This document shows positions 19,381-31,066 of a DNA stretch of 64,000 bases, in pieces. Source of the stretch: Aliidiomarina quisquiliarum (GTDB lineage: Bacteria > Pseudomonadota > Gammaproteobacteria > Enterobacterales > Alteromonadaceae); contig NZ_JAMFTN010000021.1 in NCBI RefSeq assembly GCF_023922585.1, positions 147,636-211,635 of the forward strand, read 5' to 3'. The notes beneath the pieces are model-generated. The model had not been told where the DNA came from, did no database searches, and saw only the letters and a list, made by a program, of their open reading frames with translations. Each line of letters starts with the position of its first letter. Positions within the stretch are counted from its first letter, which is position 1. The translations under genes were made by a program, and so were the position numbers.

Positions 19381-19998
19381 GTGGATAACGATGAACTACA
19401 AGAAGAACAGGTAAAAAAGTTTATTAAAGAATACGGCCCATGGATTGTTGCTGGTCTGGTTATTGGCTTGGGCTCGATGTTTACTTGGCGTAATTATCAA
19501 GCGGCGCAAGACAGTGCAGCGCAAGCGAAAACCAGTGCCTATGAGCAAGTGCTCGAACAATTACAAAATAGCGACGGCTTAGCCAATACCGAGTTTGCAA
19601 ATACCGCATTAACTGAATTTGAAGGCAGCTCTTATGCGGCACTAACCCGCATGCAGTTAGCCGCAATTGCGGTAAACGACGGCGATTTAGACGAAGCCGC
19701 ACAGTTGTTGTCGATGGCAATTAAGGAAACCTCGCGGGTTGAATTACAAAGCTTAATTTCTTTACGCTTAGCACGGGTTGAAATTGCTAGGGGTGAGTTC
19801 GAGCTAGCACAAAAAGCTTTGGCTAATGTGGCTAACGACGGTTTTACCGCCTTGAAAAAAGAAGTAGAAGGCGACTTACTGTTTGCCCAAGGGCAATTAA
19901 GCGCAGCAAAAACGGCTTACGCACAGGCCATAGGTTTGTCAGCCAGTGGTGCTAACCCTTTCTTGCAAATGAAACTAGATAATTTGGCGGCTAACTAA
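19381..19998 (+). CDS. yfgM: YfgM family tetratricopeptide inner-membrane protein
   Basis: YfgM is an inner-membrane protein that associates with the SecYEG translocon and PpiD in E. coli and has periplasmic TPR-like repeats. The 205-residue protein starts MDNDELQEEQVKKFIKEYGP, has one transmembrane helix (WIVAGLVIGLGSMFTW, about 22-37) and an Ala/Leu-rich helical remainder. The GTG start has AGAGGA upstream. It overlaps bamB by one base (TAATG). Confidence 0.9.
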   Translation: MDNDELQEEQVKKFIKEYGPWIVAGLVIGLGSMFTWRNYQAAQDSAAQAKTSAYEQVLEQLQNSDGLANTEFANTALTEFEGSSYAALTRMQLAAIAVNDGDLDEAAQLLSMAIKETSRVELQSLISLRLARVEIARGEFELAQKALANVANDGFTALKKEVEGDLLFAQGQLSAAKTAYAQAIGLSASGANPFLQMKLDNLAAN

Positions 19999-21197
19999 TG
20001 AATCATGCGCTTAAGTTATTGCTGACTGTTGTTGCAACGGCAGTGTTTTTAGTGGGCTGTTCATCGAACGATGTTCAGCAACGTCATGCAGACTTACAGG
20101 CATTTACGCCCAGCATTAAAGCCAAAGTAGTGTGGAAAACACGCGTTGGGCTTGGCAGTGAAGAGCATTTCACGGCCTTGCAACCTGCTTACAGCGACGG
20201 TGTAGTGTATGCCGCTGAACGTTATGGCTTGTTAATTGCTCACGACGCAAAAACGGGTAAGCGCCTTTGGCAGCAAGATTTTGGCGGCAAAAAACGGTTT
20301 TTTGAACATTTTCCTCGGGGAGAGTCGGCGCGCTTGTCGGCGGGCCCAGTCATTGTAAATGATCGTATTTACTTATCGTCGGAAAACGGTGTGGTGTACG
20401 CACTGAATAAAAGTAATGGTGAAACCCTTTGGCAAACCCAGGTGAAGGGCGAAGTAATGAGCCCAGTTGCTGTGGGCGAAGGCTATGTGGTTGTGCATTT
20501 AAGTAATGGTTATTTAGTGGCCTTGCGCGAAACCGACGGGGTGGAACAGTGGAGCTTCGAAGAAGACACCAGTTTGTTGTCGCTGCGTAGCGTTTCACGT
20601 CCTGCTATTACTAGTGGTGGTGTGGTAGTTGGCACCAGTACGGGTAAACTTCAGGTATTATTACTCGACAGTGGCCGCCTTGCTTGGGAAGAGCGAATTG
20701 TTATACCCACTGGCTCGTCAGACTTAGAACGCATGACCGATGTAGATGGTAGCCCGTTGATTGTTGGCGACACGGTTTATGTGTCAGGTTATAACGGTCA
20801 AACGGTTGCATTAGAATTACGCAATGGTGAAGTGCTATGGAAACGCGAGTATGCCAGTGCTAGCGCGCCGTCACTGATACGTAACCGCTTGTTCTTAATT
20901 AGCCAAGAAAGCCATGTGGTTGCACTCGATAGAATATCGGGTACAGAATTATGGCGGAATAACGACTTGCACTACCGCAGCTTAACCGATGTAACCCTGC
21001 ACGGCGACTACCTTGCCGTGGGTGACCGTTTTGGTTATATGCATTGGTTAAATCGCCTGACCGGTGAATTAGTTGGGCGTATTAAGCTAGACGAAGGCGA
21101 TGCCATTCGCACCGCTCCAGTTCAAGTTGAAGAAAACCTGGTGGTGCAAAGCGCCGCCGGCCGTTTATATTTAATTAAGCAGCTCGAAGCCAACTAG
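19998..21197 (+). CDS. bamB: Outer-membrane assembly lipoprotein BamB
   Basis: BamB is the beta-propeller lipoprotein of the BAM complex that inserts outer-membrane proteins. The signal peptide ends in lipobox VFLVGC (Cys at about 21). Repeated blade motifs of the PQQ/WD-like type follow, for example [17 protein letters not shown] and [17 protein letters not shown]. Length 399 is typical. It overlaps yfgM and is followed by der, the standard order. Confidence 0.94.
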   Translation: MNHALKLLLTVVATAVFLVGCSSNDVQQRHADLQAFTPSIKAKVVWKTRVGLGSEEHFTALQPAYSDGVVYAAERYGLLIAHDAKTGKRLWQQDFGGKKRFFEHFPRGESARLSAGPVIVNDRIYLSSENGVVYALNKSNGETLWQTQVKGEVMSPVAVGEGYVVVHLSNGYLVALRETDGVEQWSFEEDTSLLSLRSVSRPAITSGGVVVGTSTGKLQVLLLDSGRLAWEERIVIPTGSSDLERMTDVDGSPLIVGDTVYVSGYNGQTVALELRNGEVLWKREYASASAPSLIRNRLFLISQESHVVALDRISGTELWRNNDLHYRSLTDVTLHGDYLAVGDRFGYMHWLNRLTGELVGRIKLDEGDAIRTAPVQVEENLVVQSAAGRLYLIKQLEAN

Positions 21198-21222
21198 GCC
21201 GAGCTCGCCAAAAGGACGTTTC

Positions 21223-22662
21223 ATGTTGCCAGTTGTGGCCATTGTTGGCCGCCCTAATGTGGGTAAGTCCACATTGTTTAACCGCTTAACCAACAGCCGC
21301 GACGCGCTCGTGGCTGACTTCCCCGGCTTAACGAGAGATCGCCAATACGGCTCTGCTCGTTACGACGGCTATCAGTTTATTGTAGTAGACACGGGCGGTA
21401 TTCAAGGCGACGAAGAAGGTATTGACCGGCTTATGGCAGAACAGTCGTTACAAGCTGTGCATGAAGCCGACCTGGTTTTGTTTCTTGTTGATGCTCGTGA
21501 TGGCTTAACCGCTTCCGACGAGTATTTAGCCGACTACCTACGTCGTCAAGAAAAAGAAATTCGCTTAGTGGCGAACAAAGTCGACGGCATTGACGGCGAC
21601 TCGGCCAGTTCCGACTTTTATAAGCTAGGCTTAGGCGAAGTATGGCAAATTGCTGCGGCTCAAGGTCGTGGAGTAAGTAAGTTAATGAAGTTTGCCCTCG
21701 AGCCTTTGCTTGAGCGCTTTCCTGATCTTATCGAGCCAGTTGCTGAGCCAATCGACATTAATGAAGACAGTGGCTTTACCGCGCCCGACCCAGCCACGCC
21801 CATTAAACTAGCTATTGTTGGTCGCCCAAATGTGGGTAAGTCGACACTTACCAACCGTATTTTAGGTGAAGACCGAGTAGTGGTATTCGACGAGCCAGGT
21901 ACAACTCGCGATAGCGTATATATACCCATGCAGCGCGATGGCCAAGAATATATTTTAATTGATACGGCGGGTGTACGCCGTCGTGGTCGCATAGACGAAG
22001 CAATAGAAAAGTTCTCGGTTATTAAAACCTTACAGGCCATTGAAGACGCCAACGTAGTTATTATGGTGGTCGACGCCCGTGAAACCATTAGCGACCAAGA
22101 CCTAAGCCTACTGGGCTTTGTGTTGAATGCAGGGCGCTCAATTGTAATTGCGGTGAACAAGTGGGACGGTTTAGAAACAGACGCCCGGGACTGGATAAAG
22201 CAAGAGCTCGACCGTCGCTTAGGCTTTGTCGACTTTGCCCGCATTCATTTTATTTCTGCTTTGCATGGTACCAACGTAGGGCATTTATTTGAGTCGGTAC
22301 AAGAAGCCTATGCCAGTGCCACACGGCGAGTAAGCACGGCGAAGCTTACGGCTATTATGGAATCGGCTATTGATGAACACCAGCCACCACTGGTACGTGG
22401 GCGCCGCGTAAAAATGAAATACGCACATGCTGGTGGCTATAACCCACCGCTTATCGTTATTCATGGTAACCAAGTAACCAACATGCCAGAAAGTTATAAA
22501 CGTTACTTAACTAACTATTTTCGCCGATCCCTCGAACTTATGGGTACCCCGGTTAAAATAGAATTCCGTGCGGGCGATAACCCCTTCTCGGGCCGCCGCA
22601 ACAAGCTAAGCTTGTCGCAGCAGCGTAAGCGCAAACGTATGATGCGCTTCGTTAAAAAATAA
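21223..22662 (+). CDS. der: Ribosome-assembly GTPase Der (EngA)
   Basis: Der is the double-GTPase needed for 50S subunit maturation. The two P-loops are identical ([10 protein letters not shown] at about residues 8 and 204); G3 motifs are DTGG and DTAG, and G4 motifs are NKVD and NKWD. A KH-like domain follows, with a basic tail ending [12 protein letters not shown]. Length 479. It ends 8 bases from the convergent hslO stop, with no clear terminator between them. Confidence 0.96.
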   Translation: MLPVVAIVGRPNVGKSTLFNRLTNSRDALVADFPGLTRDRQYGSARYDGYQFIVVDTGGIQGDEEGIDRLMAEQSLQAVHEADLVLFLVDARDGLTASDEYLADYLRRQEKEIRLVANKVDGIDGDSASSDFYKLGLGEVWQIAAAQGRGVSKLMKFALEPLLERFPDLIEPVAEPIDINEDSGFTAPDPATPIKLAIVGRPNVGKSTLTNRILGEDRVVVFDEPGTTRDSVYIPMQRDGQEYILIDTAGVRRRGRIDEAIEKFSVIKTLQAIEDANVVIMVVDARETISDQDLSLLGFVLNAGRSIVIAVNKWDGLETDARDWIKQELDRRLGFVDFARIHFISALHGTNVGHLFESVQEAYASATRRVSTAKLTAIMESAIDEHQPPLVRGRRVKMKYAHAGGYNPPLIVIHGNQVTNMPESYKRYLTNYFRRSLELMGTPVKIEFRAGDNPFSGRRNKLSLSQQRKRKRMMRFVKK

Positions 22663-22669
22663 CCTTTCA

Positions 22670-23581
22670 TTATTGCGCTTGTGGCGGTGCATCGTGGCCA
22701 TCAAGCGCTTCCACATCAATACTGTCGTATTGGTAGTCGCTGAGGCAATAGTCGCAGGTTAGTACTAACTTACCGTCTTGGGCAATAATTTCCCGCAATT
22801 CGTCGCGCGCAATCGACCGCAAAGCCGTGGCAGTACGCTCGCGAGAGCAACCACAATAAAAGCGCACCTGTTCCGCTGGGTATAAATGAATATCTTCCTC
22901 ATGGTACAGGCGGTGTAAAATGTCGGTTACACCAAGGCTAAAAATTTCTGCTTGGGTTAAGGTGTCGGCCAAAGTTGCTAAATGGGTAAAGCTTTCGCCT
23001 TGATTATTGCTAGCAACGTCGGTACTCGCGGCGGGTAATACCTGCAGCATAAAGCCAGCACATTGTTGTAGTGTGCTGTCGGCGTGCAGCCAAATGCGAG
23101 TTGGCAACTGTTCCGACTGGGTAAAGTAGTCTTCTACGGCACTGGCCAAGCTGTCGCCTTCAATTTTTACCATACCTTGGTAACGTTCACCTTGCTCGGG
23201 GGTTAAAGTTAACACCAATAAAGCATCGTCACCCAGCATTGCCTGTAACGAAGAGTCGTTAATTTCTGCGCGCACCCGAGCTAAACCACGTAACTTCTGG
23301 TCGTGGCGGCCATTAACAGTGGCAAAGTTTAGCGGCCCACTACCTTGTAATTGCACATTAATATGCCCTTTAAATTTCAAGGTGGCAGTAAGCAAACTGG
23401 TCACTGCAAGTAACTCACCAAGTAGGTTTGCCACTGGGGTTGGGTAGTCGTGTTTGTCGCATAGGGCGCTATAGCTCGACGACAATTGCACCAATTCGCC
23501 ACGCACATCGTGATCGGCAAAAGTAAAACGGTGTATTTCGTTTAGGGCCTGGGTATTGGAAACAGTAATGCCATCAGTCAT
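22670..23581 (-). CDS. hslO: Redox-regulated chaperone Hsp33
   Basis: Hsp33 is a holdase activated when oxidation and unfolding release zinc from four cysteines. The motifs CGC and CDYC are present (FYCGCSRE and LTCDYCLSDY), at the C-terminus as expected. The ATG at 23581 gives 303 residues starting MTDGITVSNTQALNEIHRF. An in-frame extension upstream lies inside hslR and is rejected. It probably forms one transcript with hslR, which ends 10 bases before it. Confidence 0.95.
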   Translation of the reverse strand: MTDGITVSNTQALNEIHRFTFADHDVRGELVQLSSSYSALCDKHDYPTPVANLLGELLAVTSLLTATLKFKGHINVQLQGSGPLNFATVNGRHDQKLRGLARVRAEINDSSLQAMLGDDALLVLTLTPEQGERYQGMVKIEGDSLASAVEDYFTQSEQLPTRIWLHADSTLQQCAGFMLQVLPAASTDVASNNQGESFTHLATLADTLTQAEIFSLGVTDILHRLYHEEDIHLYPAEQVRFYCGCSRERTATALRSIARDELREIIAQDGKLVLTCDYCLSDYQYDSIDVEALDGHDAPPQAQ

Positions 23582-23591
23582 AAAATAAAGC

Positions 23592-23990
23592 CTATTGATT
23601 TTTGAATTTAATAAGTTCGCGCCGCTGTTTACTGTTCGGGCGCTGTTCAGGGTGCGGATTATACAATGCATTAGCCTTGCGGGCGGCGGCATTTTCTTCC
23701 CGTTTAGCCAAGCTAGCAGCAGACTCTTGGTAAAGCTCGGCAGCTTTAGTGGCATTGCCGCGTTGCTCGCTTAAACCTGTTACGGTAACAGTCATACGAT
23801 CATAGCCTCGGGGCACAATAATAATAGCATCTAGCTCTACTATTTTAGCCGGCTTTGTGCGCTGACCATTATATTGCACCTTGCCTGCTTGTACCGCCGT
23901 GCGCGCTAAACCTCTGGTTTTAAAAAAACGCGCAGCCCATAGCCATTTATCAAGCCGAACTTGTGGTGCCAACGAGGATTGTTGCGACAT
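23592..23990 (-). CDS. hslR: Heat shock protein 15 (ribosome-associated RNA-binding protein)
   Basis: HslR has an S4 RNA-binding domain and rescues 50S subunits carrying peptidyl-tRNA. The S4 block VRLDKWLWAARFFKTRGLA lies at residues 11-29, followed by AGKVQYNGQRTKPAK. The C-terminus is long and basic, as in the family. Length 132. It is upstream of hslO in the same direction and divergent from gspC. Confidence 0.93.
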   Translation of the reverse strand: MSQQSSLAPQVRLDKWLWAARFFKTRGLARTAVQAGKVQYNGQRTKPAKIVELDAIIIVPRGYDRMTVTVTGLSEQRGNATKAAELYQESAASLAKREENAAARKANALYNPHPEQRPNSKQRRELIKFKNQ

Positions 23991-24222
23991 AAAGGAACGT
24001 TCTCCAAAACAAAGTACCTAAGCTTTACCAAGGTAGATTATAACGCTGAATACCATTATATTTTATTTGTTCAGTGTAACATGGCACTCACCAAGGTGGG
24101 TTATTTGCGGCCAAGCAGACAACTTTAATTGCCAAAAAACATGTTAATAGGTTGTTGTATGGTTGTTGCCGCGTGCAACGCAGTATAGAATGACCCGCTA
24201 ACTTATAAGAATTAAAAGAACC

Positions 24223-25107
24223 GTGGCACAAGTGATAACAACGCTTACATCAGCTTCAACAACATTAATAGGCCGGCTTCGTTCGGCGCAGTTTATTAGC
24301 CCGCTTGTTACTGGTTTAGGGTTGGTTTTTCTGCTGTTTGCCGCTTGGTTGCTGGCCCAACTAACGTGGCGGCTAGTAATGCCGGTAGGGCCGCCAACTC
24401 TCATGCCGCTTAGCGCCACGCCGGTAACCTCTATCGAAGTGGCGCAGCTCGATCTAAGCCGAATACAGGGGTTGCATTTATTTGGTAAAAAAGGTGCTGA
24501 GGTTAGCCGGCCCAGCACCAACGAAGCGCCTGAAACCACCTTAAACATTCGCTTAGTTGGCGTTACCGCCAGTAACAACCCGCATTTGTCTGCTGCAATT
24601 ATTCAACAAGGCTCGGAACAAAGTACTTATATTCCAGGCGACACCATTAGTAGCAGTAGGGCAGTGGTGAAAGAAATACGTAGCGACCGGGTTTTGTTAG
24701 AACATAATAATCGGTTAGAAACCTTATGGCTTGAAGGCCGCGATGGCAGTGAAGTGGCCTTGGTGCTACAAACACAGCCCGTGCAAGCCGCACCAGCCGC
24801 TGCACCAGAAGAAGTAAACTTAACTACACGGCAGTTGGAAATTTTAGAAGTTATTAGCATTTCCCCGCAGCAAGGTGAAAACGGCCTTGTGGGTTATCGG
24901 TTAGCACCCAAAGCAAACGAAGCCATGTTTCGTGAATTTGGTTTACGGCCCGGTGACCTTGCAGTAGCAATAAACGGTTACGACTTAACCAATATGGCTG
25001 AGGCCTTAGAACTGATGACTCAGCTTGAAGGGCTAACGCAGGCGCAAGTGCGCATTTTACGAGATGGAGAGTATGTAGATATTGAGATCTACATACCAGC
25101 AGAGTAG
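24223..25107 (+). CDS. gspC: Type II secretion system protein GspC
   Basis: GspC is the inner-membrane clamp that connects the assembly platform to the secretin. The 294-residue protein has a short cytoplasmic N-terminus, one transmembrane helix (about residues 30-48, GLVFLLFAAWLLAQLTW), a homology-region domain (ETTLNIRLVGVTASNN) and a C-terminal PDZ-like domain (FREFGLRPGDLAVAINGYDL). The start is GTG at 24223, with only a weak A-rich ribosome site. It opens a twelve-gene operon. Confidence 0.93.
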   Translation: MAQVITTLTSASTTLIGRLRSAQFISPLVTGLGLVFLLFAAWLLAQLTWRLVMPVGPPTLMPLSATPVTSIEVAQLDLSRIQGLHLFGKKGAEVSRPSTNEAPETTLNIRLVGVTASNNPHLSAAIIQQGSEQSTYIPGDTISSSRAVVKEIRSDRVLLEHNNRLETLWLEGRDGSEVALVLQTQPVQAAPAAAPEEVNLTTRQLEILEVISISPQQGENGLVGYRLAPKANEAMFREFGLRPGDLAVAINGYDLTNMAEALELMTQLEGLTQAQVRILRDGEYVDIEIYIPAE

Positions 25108-25116
25108 GTATTAGTA

Positions 25117-27198
25117 ATGCATGTATTAAAACGACTCACATGGTTGTCATTCGCCGTCGCTTTATTTTCCTTGCCTGCCAGTGCGCAAGACGATGAGTTT
25201 TCAGCTAGCTTTCGAAATACTGAAATAAATGAGTTTATTCAGGTGGTTAGCCGTAACTTGGAAAAAACCATTATTGTTGATCCGGAAGTGCGCGGTCGGG
25301 TAAACGTGCGTAGCTACGACGTTATGTCGCGCCAAGAATACTACCAATTCTTTTTAAACGTGTTGTCGGTATATGGCTATGCGGTTATTGAAATGGACAC
25401 CGGGCCGCTTAAAGTCATTCGTGACCGCGACGCTAAAAATGCGCCATCTTATGTAGCTGAAGGCGACGAGCGCATGGGCGACGAATGGGTAACCCGTGTT
25501 GTGCCCGTTGAAAACGTTTCCGTACGTGAACTAGCGCCCTTACTACGGCAGTTAAACGATCAAACCTCCGGTGGCGCGGTAATGAACTACGACGTGTCGA
25601 ATGTCATTATGATCACCGGCCGAGCGGCAAACGTTAATCGGTTAGCAGAAATTATTCGTCGCGTAGACCAAGTAGGTAACCAAGAAGTTGAAATAGTTGA
25701 ATTAAAATACGCTTCGGCGGGTGAAATGGTGCGCATTGCTCAAAGCGTGTTTGCCCAGCAAGGCAGCAACACCCCAGAAATGCTAGTGCCGCGTTTAGTG
25801 GCCGACGAACGCACCAACCGAGTATTAGTTAGCGGAGAAGATCGCGCCCGCGAACGGGTGGTACGGCTAATTAAACAACTCGACCAAGAAATGCAAACCA
25901 GTGGCAACACCCGGGTATTTTATTTGCGCTATGCCAAAGCGGAAGAAATGGTGGCCCTGCTACGGGGCATGACCGCTACCCTTATTGCCGAAGAAGAGCG
26001 CGCCTCGTCGGGCGGTACAGGAGCCGCACAACGAAATCGCCGTGGGGCAGCAGAAGTAAGCATTGAAGCCCACGAGCCCACTAATGCGTTAGTTATTACC
26101 GCCCAACCAGACATGTTACGGGCCATTGGCGACGTGGTTGGGCAGCTCGACATTCGGCGAGCTCAAGTATTGGTTGAAGCTATTATTGTTGAAGTATTTG
26201 AAGGCGACGGCACCACCTTCGGTGTGCAGTGGGTGAGTGAAGACTACGGCATGACACAATATTCCGGCAGCGGCATGGTACCACTTGGCCAGTTAGCTGT
26301 TGGGGTAGAACAGGCCCGAGACCGCCCAGGAGCAGAAGTTACCCGGGTGGACAATGCAGGAAACCAGTACACTACCCGCGAACCAGACCAAAAAGGCGAC
26401 TTGTCGCTATTGGCTAACTTACTCGGTTCGGCTAACGGATTGTTATTTGGTACCGTGCAAGACAGCTGGGCCGCAGTGGTGCAGGCGGTAGCAACTAATA
26501 CCAACTCGAATATTCTGTCGGCGCCTAGTATTACCACGTTAGATAACCAAGAAGCCGTGTTCTTAGTGGGCCAAGAAGTGCCTACCTTAACTGGTGCTAC
26601 TGCAGGCTCAAGTAACGACAACCCATTCCAAACCGTCGATCGGCGTGAAATTGGTATTCGCTTACGGGTTACCCCACAAGTAAACGAAGGCGACTCGGTG
26701 CAGCTAATGATAGAGCAGGAAGTGTCGAGCATAGCCGGAACCACCAGTGTCGACGTTATTTTTAATAAACGCGAGCTAAAAACAACCGTACTAGCCAACG
26801 ACGGCGACACCATTGTGCTGGGTGGCTTAATCGACGAAGACGTGCAAGAAAGCTTGTCTAAAGTACCGCTTCTTGGCGACATTCCTATTCTTGGCCATTT
26901 GTTTAAGTCGACCAATGTAACCACGCGTAAACGTAATTTAATGATTTTTATTCGCCCTACGATAGTACGCGACGACGGCACCATGTCTGGCTTAAGCCAG
27001 CGCAAATACAGCTATATTCGAGCCCAACAGCTAATGCAGCAAGATCGTGGCATATCCTTACGAAGCCGCGACGTAGTGCCAGTATTACCTGACTGGCCAG
27101 CCGACCGACCGCTGCCAGAAAGTTTTGAGCAGCTGCTGCGCGAACGCCAAAATTCGACTGGCAATAATAATGACGAAGCACAGCACCATGACCACTGA
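25117..27198 (+). CDS. gspD: Type II secretion system secretin GspD
   Basis: GspD forms the outer-membrane channel. It has 693 residues. A signal peptide is cut after LPASAQ, then come N0 and three N domains ([49 protein letters not shown]). The secretin domain ends with the family signature [16 protein letters not shown]. The C-terminal S-domain, rich in Arg, Asn and Asp, may bind a pilotin. It overlaps gspE. Confidence 0.96.
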   Translation: MHVLKRLTWLSFAVALFSLPASAQDDEFSASFRNTEINEFIQVVSRNLEKTIIVDPEVRGRVNVRSYDVMSRQEYYQFFLNVLSVYGYAVIEMDTGPLKVIRDRDAKNAPSYVAEGDERMGDEWVTRVVPVENVSVRELAPLLRQLNDQTSGGAVMNYDVSNVIMITGRAANVNRLAEIIRRVDQVGNQEVEIVELKYASAGEMVRIAQSVFAQQGSNTPEMLVPRLVADERTNRVLVSGEDRARERVVRLIKQLDQEMQTSGNTRVFYLRYAKAEEMVALLRGMTATLIAEEERASSGGTGAAQRNRRGAAEVSIEAHEPTNALVITAQPDMLRAIGDVVGQLDIRRAQVLVEAIIVEVFEGDGTTFGVQWVSEDYGMTQYSGSGMVPLGQLAVGVEQARDRPGAEVTRVDNAGNQYTTREPDQKGDLSLLANLLGSANGLLFGTVQDSWAAVVQAVATNTNSNILSAPSITTLDNQEAVFLVGQEVPTLTGATAGSSNDNPFQTVDRREIGIRLRVTPQVNEGDSVQLMIEQEVSSIAGTTSVDVIFNKRELKTTVLANDGDTIVLGGLIDEDVQESLSKVPLLGDIPILGHLFKSTNVTTRKRNLMIFIRPTIVRDDGTMSGLSQRKYSYIRAQQLMQQDRGISLRSRDVVPVLPDWPADRPLPESFEQLLRERQNSTGNNNDEAQHHDH

Positions 27199-28774
27199 AA
27201 CCACCACTGAACAAAGCACTGTTGCCCACAGTGCGCTGCCCGCAGATGCGCAATTAGCCGCCCAACTTGAGGCTGTTGGTAGGGGGCAGCAGCCAGTACG
27301 TATTCCGTTTTCATTTGCTAAGCGGTTTGGTGTGGTACTAGTGTGGGAAAACGAAACTCCAGTGGTGCATACCCGCGAGCAGGTAGAATTAAACGTGCTG
27401 CACGAAGTGCGGCGTATGTTAGACAGCTCGTTTACGGTGCAGGTGCACCCGAGCAGTGAATTCGACGCTATTTTAGGTTTGGCCTATCAGCGCGACTCGT
27501 CGGAAGCTAAGCAGCTAATGGAAGACATTGGTAACGAAGTAAACTTGTTTTCTTTGGCGGAAGAGCTGCCAAAAACAGAAGACTTATTAGCCAGTGAAGA
27601 CGACGCCCCAATTATTAAATTAATTAACGCCATGTTAAGCGAAGCCATTAAAGAAGGCTCGTCGGACATTCATATAGAAACCTTTGAAAAAGACTTAATT
27701 ATACGGTTTCGTATCGACGGTGTGTTGCGGGAAATATTACGCCCGCACCGAAAGTTAGCCTCGCTGTTGGTAAGCCGTATTAAAGTTATGGCACAGCTTG
27801 ATATAGCCGAAAAACGGGTACCACAAGACGGTCGAATTTCGCTCCTTATTGCCGGTCGTGCTGTCGACGTGCGGGTGTCGACCATGCCGTCGAACCATGG
27901 CGAACGAGTAGTATTACGTTTACTCGACAAAAACAACGCCCGTTTAGACCTCGCCCAACTGGGCATGACCGCCGCTAACCGCAGTATGTTTGGCGAACTT
28001 ATTCATAAGCCACACGGTATTATTTTAGTGACTGGGCCTACGGGCTCGGGTAAAAGTACTACTTTGTATGCGGGACTGTCGGAAATAAACACCAAAGACC
28101 GCAACATACTCACCGTTGAAGACCCCATTGAATATGCCTTAGAAGGTATTGGCCAAACTCAAGTAAACCCCAGAGTAGACATGACCTTTGCCCGTGGCTT
28201 ACGGGCCATTTTGCGCCAAGACCCCGATGTAGTGATGGTGGGTGAAATACGCGACACGGAAACCGCACAAATAGCCGTACAGGCCAGTTTAACAGGGCAC
28301 TTGGTGCTTTCTACTTTGCACACCAACACTGCCGCAGGTGCGTTAACGCGTTTGGAAGACATGGGTATAGAGCCTTTTCTATTATCGTCTAGCCTGTTAG
28401 CGGTGCTGTCGCAGCGGTTAGTGCGCAAACTTTGCCAAGACTGCCGCGAACAACATGAAGCCAGCGACGAAGAAATGGCACTGCTTAATTTGCCCTTAGC
28501 CACAACAGCAACTTGCAGTGAAAGGCCTAAAATTTATCGCGCCGTGGGCTGTGCCAGCTGTAATGCCTCGGGTTACCGTGGCCGAACTGGAATTCACGAA
28601 ATGCTAGTGGTCGACGAAACCGTACGCGAGTTAATTCACCATGGTAAAGGTGAACAAGACATTGAACGCTACGCCCGCACTAAATACGCCAGTATTCGAC
28701 AAGACGGCCGCGACAAAATTTTGCAGGGCATTACCAGCCTTGAAGAAGTCATGCGGGTAACGCGGGAGGAATAA
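27188..28774 (+). CDS. gspE: Type II secretion ATPase GspE
   Basis: GspE is the hexameric cytoplasmic ATPase that powers pseudopilus assembly. Walker A is [14 protein letters not shown], the Asp box is [12 protein letters not shown], Walker B is [14 protein letters not shown], and the zinc site is built from CQDC and CASC. ATG 27188 gives 528 residues; in-frame ATG 27170 is an alternative and both overlap the gspD end. No strong ribosome site is visible, so coupling to gspD is likely. Confidence 0.95.
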   Translation: MTTETTTEQSTVAHSALPADAQLAAQLEAVGRGQQPVRIPFSFAKRFGVVLVWENETPVVHTREQVELNVLHEVRRMLDSSFTVQVHPSSEFDAILGLAYQRDSSEAKQLMEDIGNEVNLFSLAEELPKTEDLLASEDDAPIIKLINAMLSEAIKEGSSDIHIETFEKDLIIRFRIDGVLREILRPHRKLASLLVSRIKVMAQLDIAEKRVPQDGRISLLIAGRAVDVRVSTMPSNHGERVVLRLLDKNNARLDLAQLGMTAANRSMFGELIHKPHGIILVTGPTGSGKSTTLYAGLSEINTKDRNILTVEDPIEYALEGIGQTQVNPRVDMTFARGLRAILRQDPDVVMVGEIRDTETAQIAVQASLTGHLVLSTLHTNTAAGALTRLEDMGIEPFLLSSSLLAVLSQRLVRKLCQDCREQHEASDEEMALLNLPLATTATCSERPKIYRAVGCASCNASGYRGRTGIHEMLVVDETVRELIHHGKGEQDIERYARTKYASIRQDGRDKILQGITSLEEVMRVTREE

Positions 28775-29994
28775 TGCCAGCCTTCGCCTACCAAGCCCTT
28801 GATGCCGCCGGTAAGAAAAAAAGCGGTGTACTAGAAGCCGACACGGAACGCCAAATTCGCCAGCAACTGCGCGAACAGGGCCTGTTCCCTGTGCATGTTG
28901 AACTTGCTGCCGCCGCCGAACATAGCCCAAAGCGCAAACGTAGTTTATTTCAGCGGGGTATTAGCACGCCGGATCTCGCTCTTATTACCCGCCAGCTGGC
29001 CACCTTAATAAACGCCGCCTTACCTATCGAGCAAGCGCTTTTAGCGGTGGCTGATCAAACGGAAAAACCGCGCTTACAAAAAATGCTCATGTCGGTGCGT
29101 AGCCGAGTAGTGGAAGGTTATAGCTTGGCTGAAGGCTTACGCGACTTTCCAGCAATTTTCGACGACTTATACTGCGCCATGGTGGGCGCCGGGGAAAAGT
29201 CGGGGCATCTCGACGAAGTGCTAGAACGCCTAGCCGACTACACTGAGCAGCGGCAAATGATGAAAAGCCAAATTGTGCAGGCGTCGGTGTATCCTGCAGT
29301 ACTTACTTTAGTGGCAATTGCCGTAGTTAGCTTTTTATTGGCCGTGGTGGTGCCTGAAATTGTTGATCAGTTTACCGACATGGGCGCGGAACTCCCTATG
29401 GTAACGCGGGTTCTTATTGTTATCAGCGACTGGATGCAGGCCTATGGGCTTTATACGCTGTTGGCAATTATTGTTTTAGCCCTGCTATGGGGGCGCTTGT
29501 TACAACAACAAAAGTTCCGTTACCAGGTGCATACACGGCTACTTTATATGCCGGTAGTAGGTAAGCTAGTTCGCGGCGTAAGTACTGCCCGCTTTGCCCG
29601 CACCTTAAGTATTTTAACCGCGTCGGCCATTCCTTTGTTAGACGGCTTATTAATTACTTCGCAGGTAATGAGTAATTTACGAATGCGCGAGGTGGTAGAA
29701 GAAGCCGCCGATGACTTGCGTGAAGGCTCTAGCTTGCGAGCGGCTTTAGGCAAAAATAAGCTATTTCCACCAATGATGTTGCACATGATAGCCTCTGGTG
29801 AACGCAGCGGCGAACTAGAACAAATGCTACGGCGCTTGGCCGACAACCAAGACAACGAGTTCTCGAATGTAGTGAATGTCAGCTTAAAAGTGTTTGAGCC
29901 TATGCTCATTGTTACCATGGCAAGTATCGTATTATTTATTGTGTTGGCTATTATTACGCCAATCATGAATTTGAACCAACAGATAGGATTGTAA
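28774..29994 (+). CDS. gspF: Type II secretion platform protein GspF
   Basis: GspF is the polytopic platform protein. It has 406 residues, two homologous cytoplasmic halves (RQLATLINAALPIEQALL and ARTLSILTASAIPLLDGLL) and three transmembrane helices (near 170-190, 220-240 and 375-395). It shares one base with the gspE stop. Confidence 0.96.
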   Translation: MPAFAYQALDAAGKKKSGVLEADTERQIRQQLREQGLFPVHVELAAAAEHSPKRKRSLFQRGISTPDLALITRQLATLINAALPIEQALLAVADQTEKPRLQKMLMSVRSRVVEGYSLAEGLRDFPAIFDDLYCAMVGAGEKSGHLDEVLERLADYTEQRQMMKSQIVQASVYPAVLTLVAIAVVSFLLAVVVPEIVDQFTDMGAELPMVTRVLIVISDWMQAYGLYTLLAIIVLALLWGRLLQQQKFRYQVHTRLLYMPVVGKLVRGVSTARFARTLSILTASAIPLLDGLLITSQVMSNLRMREVVEEAADDLREGSSLRAALGKNKLFPPMMLHMIASGERSGELEQMLRRLADNQDNEFSNVVNVSLKVFEPMLIVTMASIVLFIVLAIITPIMNLNQQIGL

Positions 29995-29996
29995 TT

Positions 29997-30449
29997 ATGC
30001 GTGTAGGTATGCGTACAAGTAAGCAGCAAACAGGTTTTTCTCTTTTAGAGCTTATGGTGGTTATCGTTATTCTTGGCATTTTAGCCACTATGGTTATTCC
30101 TAACGTGTTTAGTAACCGAGACAAAGCTGAGCGGCAAAAAGTAATTTCCGACTTAACTGCCCTTGAAAATGCCATGGAAATGTATCGGCTCGACAACGGC
30201 ATATACCCAACCACTGAACAGGGCCTAGAAGCACTGGTGGAAAAAGCGCGAATGGACCCACAACCACGAAACTTCCCTGAAGCTGGTTACATTCGTCGTT
30301 TGCCCGCCGACCCTTGGGGCAACCCATATCAATTACTGAGCCCAGGGCAAAATGGTCGCTACGACATTTTTAGCATGGGCTTCGACGGCCAACCCGGCAC
30401 GCAAGACGACATAGGTACATGGAATATGCATGACCTTGAAAGCCAGTAG
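29997..30449 (+). CDS. gspG: Type II secretion major pseudopilin GspG
   Basis: GspG is the main subunit of the pseudopilus. The prepilin cleavage site is QQTG|FSLLELMVVIVILGI, with Glu at +5 of the mature protein. The calcium-binding C-terminal region includes PADPWGNPY and SMGFDGQPGTQDDIGTW. Length 150. A separate prepilin peptidase is needed and is not in this window. Confidence 0.97.
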   Translation: MRVGMRTSKQQTGFSLLELMVVIVILGILATMVIPNVFSNRDKAERQKVISDLTALENAMEMYRLDNGIYPTTEQGLEALVEKARMDPQPRNFPEAGYIRRLPADPWGNPYQLLSPGQNGRYDIFSMGFDGQPGTQDDIGTWNMHDLESQ

Positions 30450-30460
30450 CAGGTGGCCTA

Positions 30461-31066
30461 ATGCTGGTTAGTAAACCCACCCTAAGCAAGCAGCAAGGCG
30501 GTTTTACGCTTATTGAAGTGCTGCTTGTGGTGGCTATTATTGGTATTGCGGCACTGGTTATTGTGCTGCAATTACCCGCTAGCCAGCAGGGAGAAACGAC
30601 CAGCGACGCCCGTCGTGAATTTCAACTTAAGTTTCATTACGCCCGCGAACAGGCGTTATTACGCAACTGGGTAATTGGTGTTGAATTTAAAGACGACAGC
30701 TACGGCTTTTACCGTTGGCACGAAGCCAAGTGGCAAGAGTTTACCGAAAAGCCCTTGCTGCGGGTGCATTTAAAAGAAAATATGGAACTCGACTTTATTC
30801 CCGGCGAGTTTCGTTTGTTCGACAATTTAGCCAATAAAGACACTTTATTTACCAGCGAGCCTGCTCGTGAACGTAGCGACAGCGAAACAGACGAGCCCCT
30901 ACCTAAACCACAAGTGATCATTTTTGAAAGTACCGAATTTATTCCTTTTAAACTCCAATGGCTTAGTTTTGCACCTAATAGCGGTGGCGGTAATGCTTAT
31001 CGTACCGTGCAAATTGATGGCAGCGACGGTATTCAGTTACGGTTAGTGGAGGACCAATTGTGGTAA
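30461..31066 (+). CDS. gspH: Type II secretion minor pseudopilin GspH
   Basis: This minor pseudopilin has the cleavage motif QGG|FTLIEVLLVVAIIG (Glu+5) followed by a beta-rich domain. Length is 201 residues. It precedes gspI, whose GTG start overlaps its end. Confidence 0.92.
   Translation: MLVSKPTLSKQQGGFTLIEVLLVVAIIGIAALVIVLQLPASQQGETTSDARREFQLKFHYAREQALLRNWVIGVEFKDDSYGFYRWHEAKWQEFTEKPLLRVHLKENMELDFIPGEFRLFDNLANKDTLFTSEPARERSDSETDEPLPKPQVIIFESTEFIPFKLQWLSFAPNSGGGNAYRTVQIDGSDGIQLRLVEDQLW

Noticed and set aside
26244..27005. 253-codon open frame opposite gspD
   Set aside because: Shadow of the strong gspD coding frame; Ser/Thr/Arg-rich with no motif and no ribosome site.
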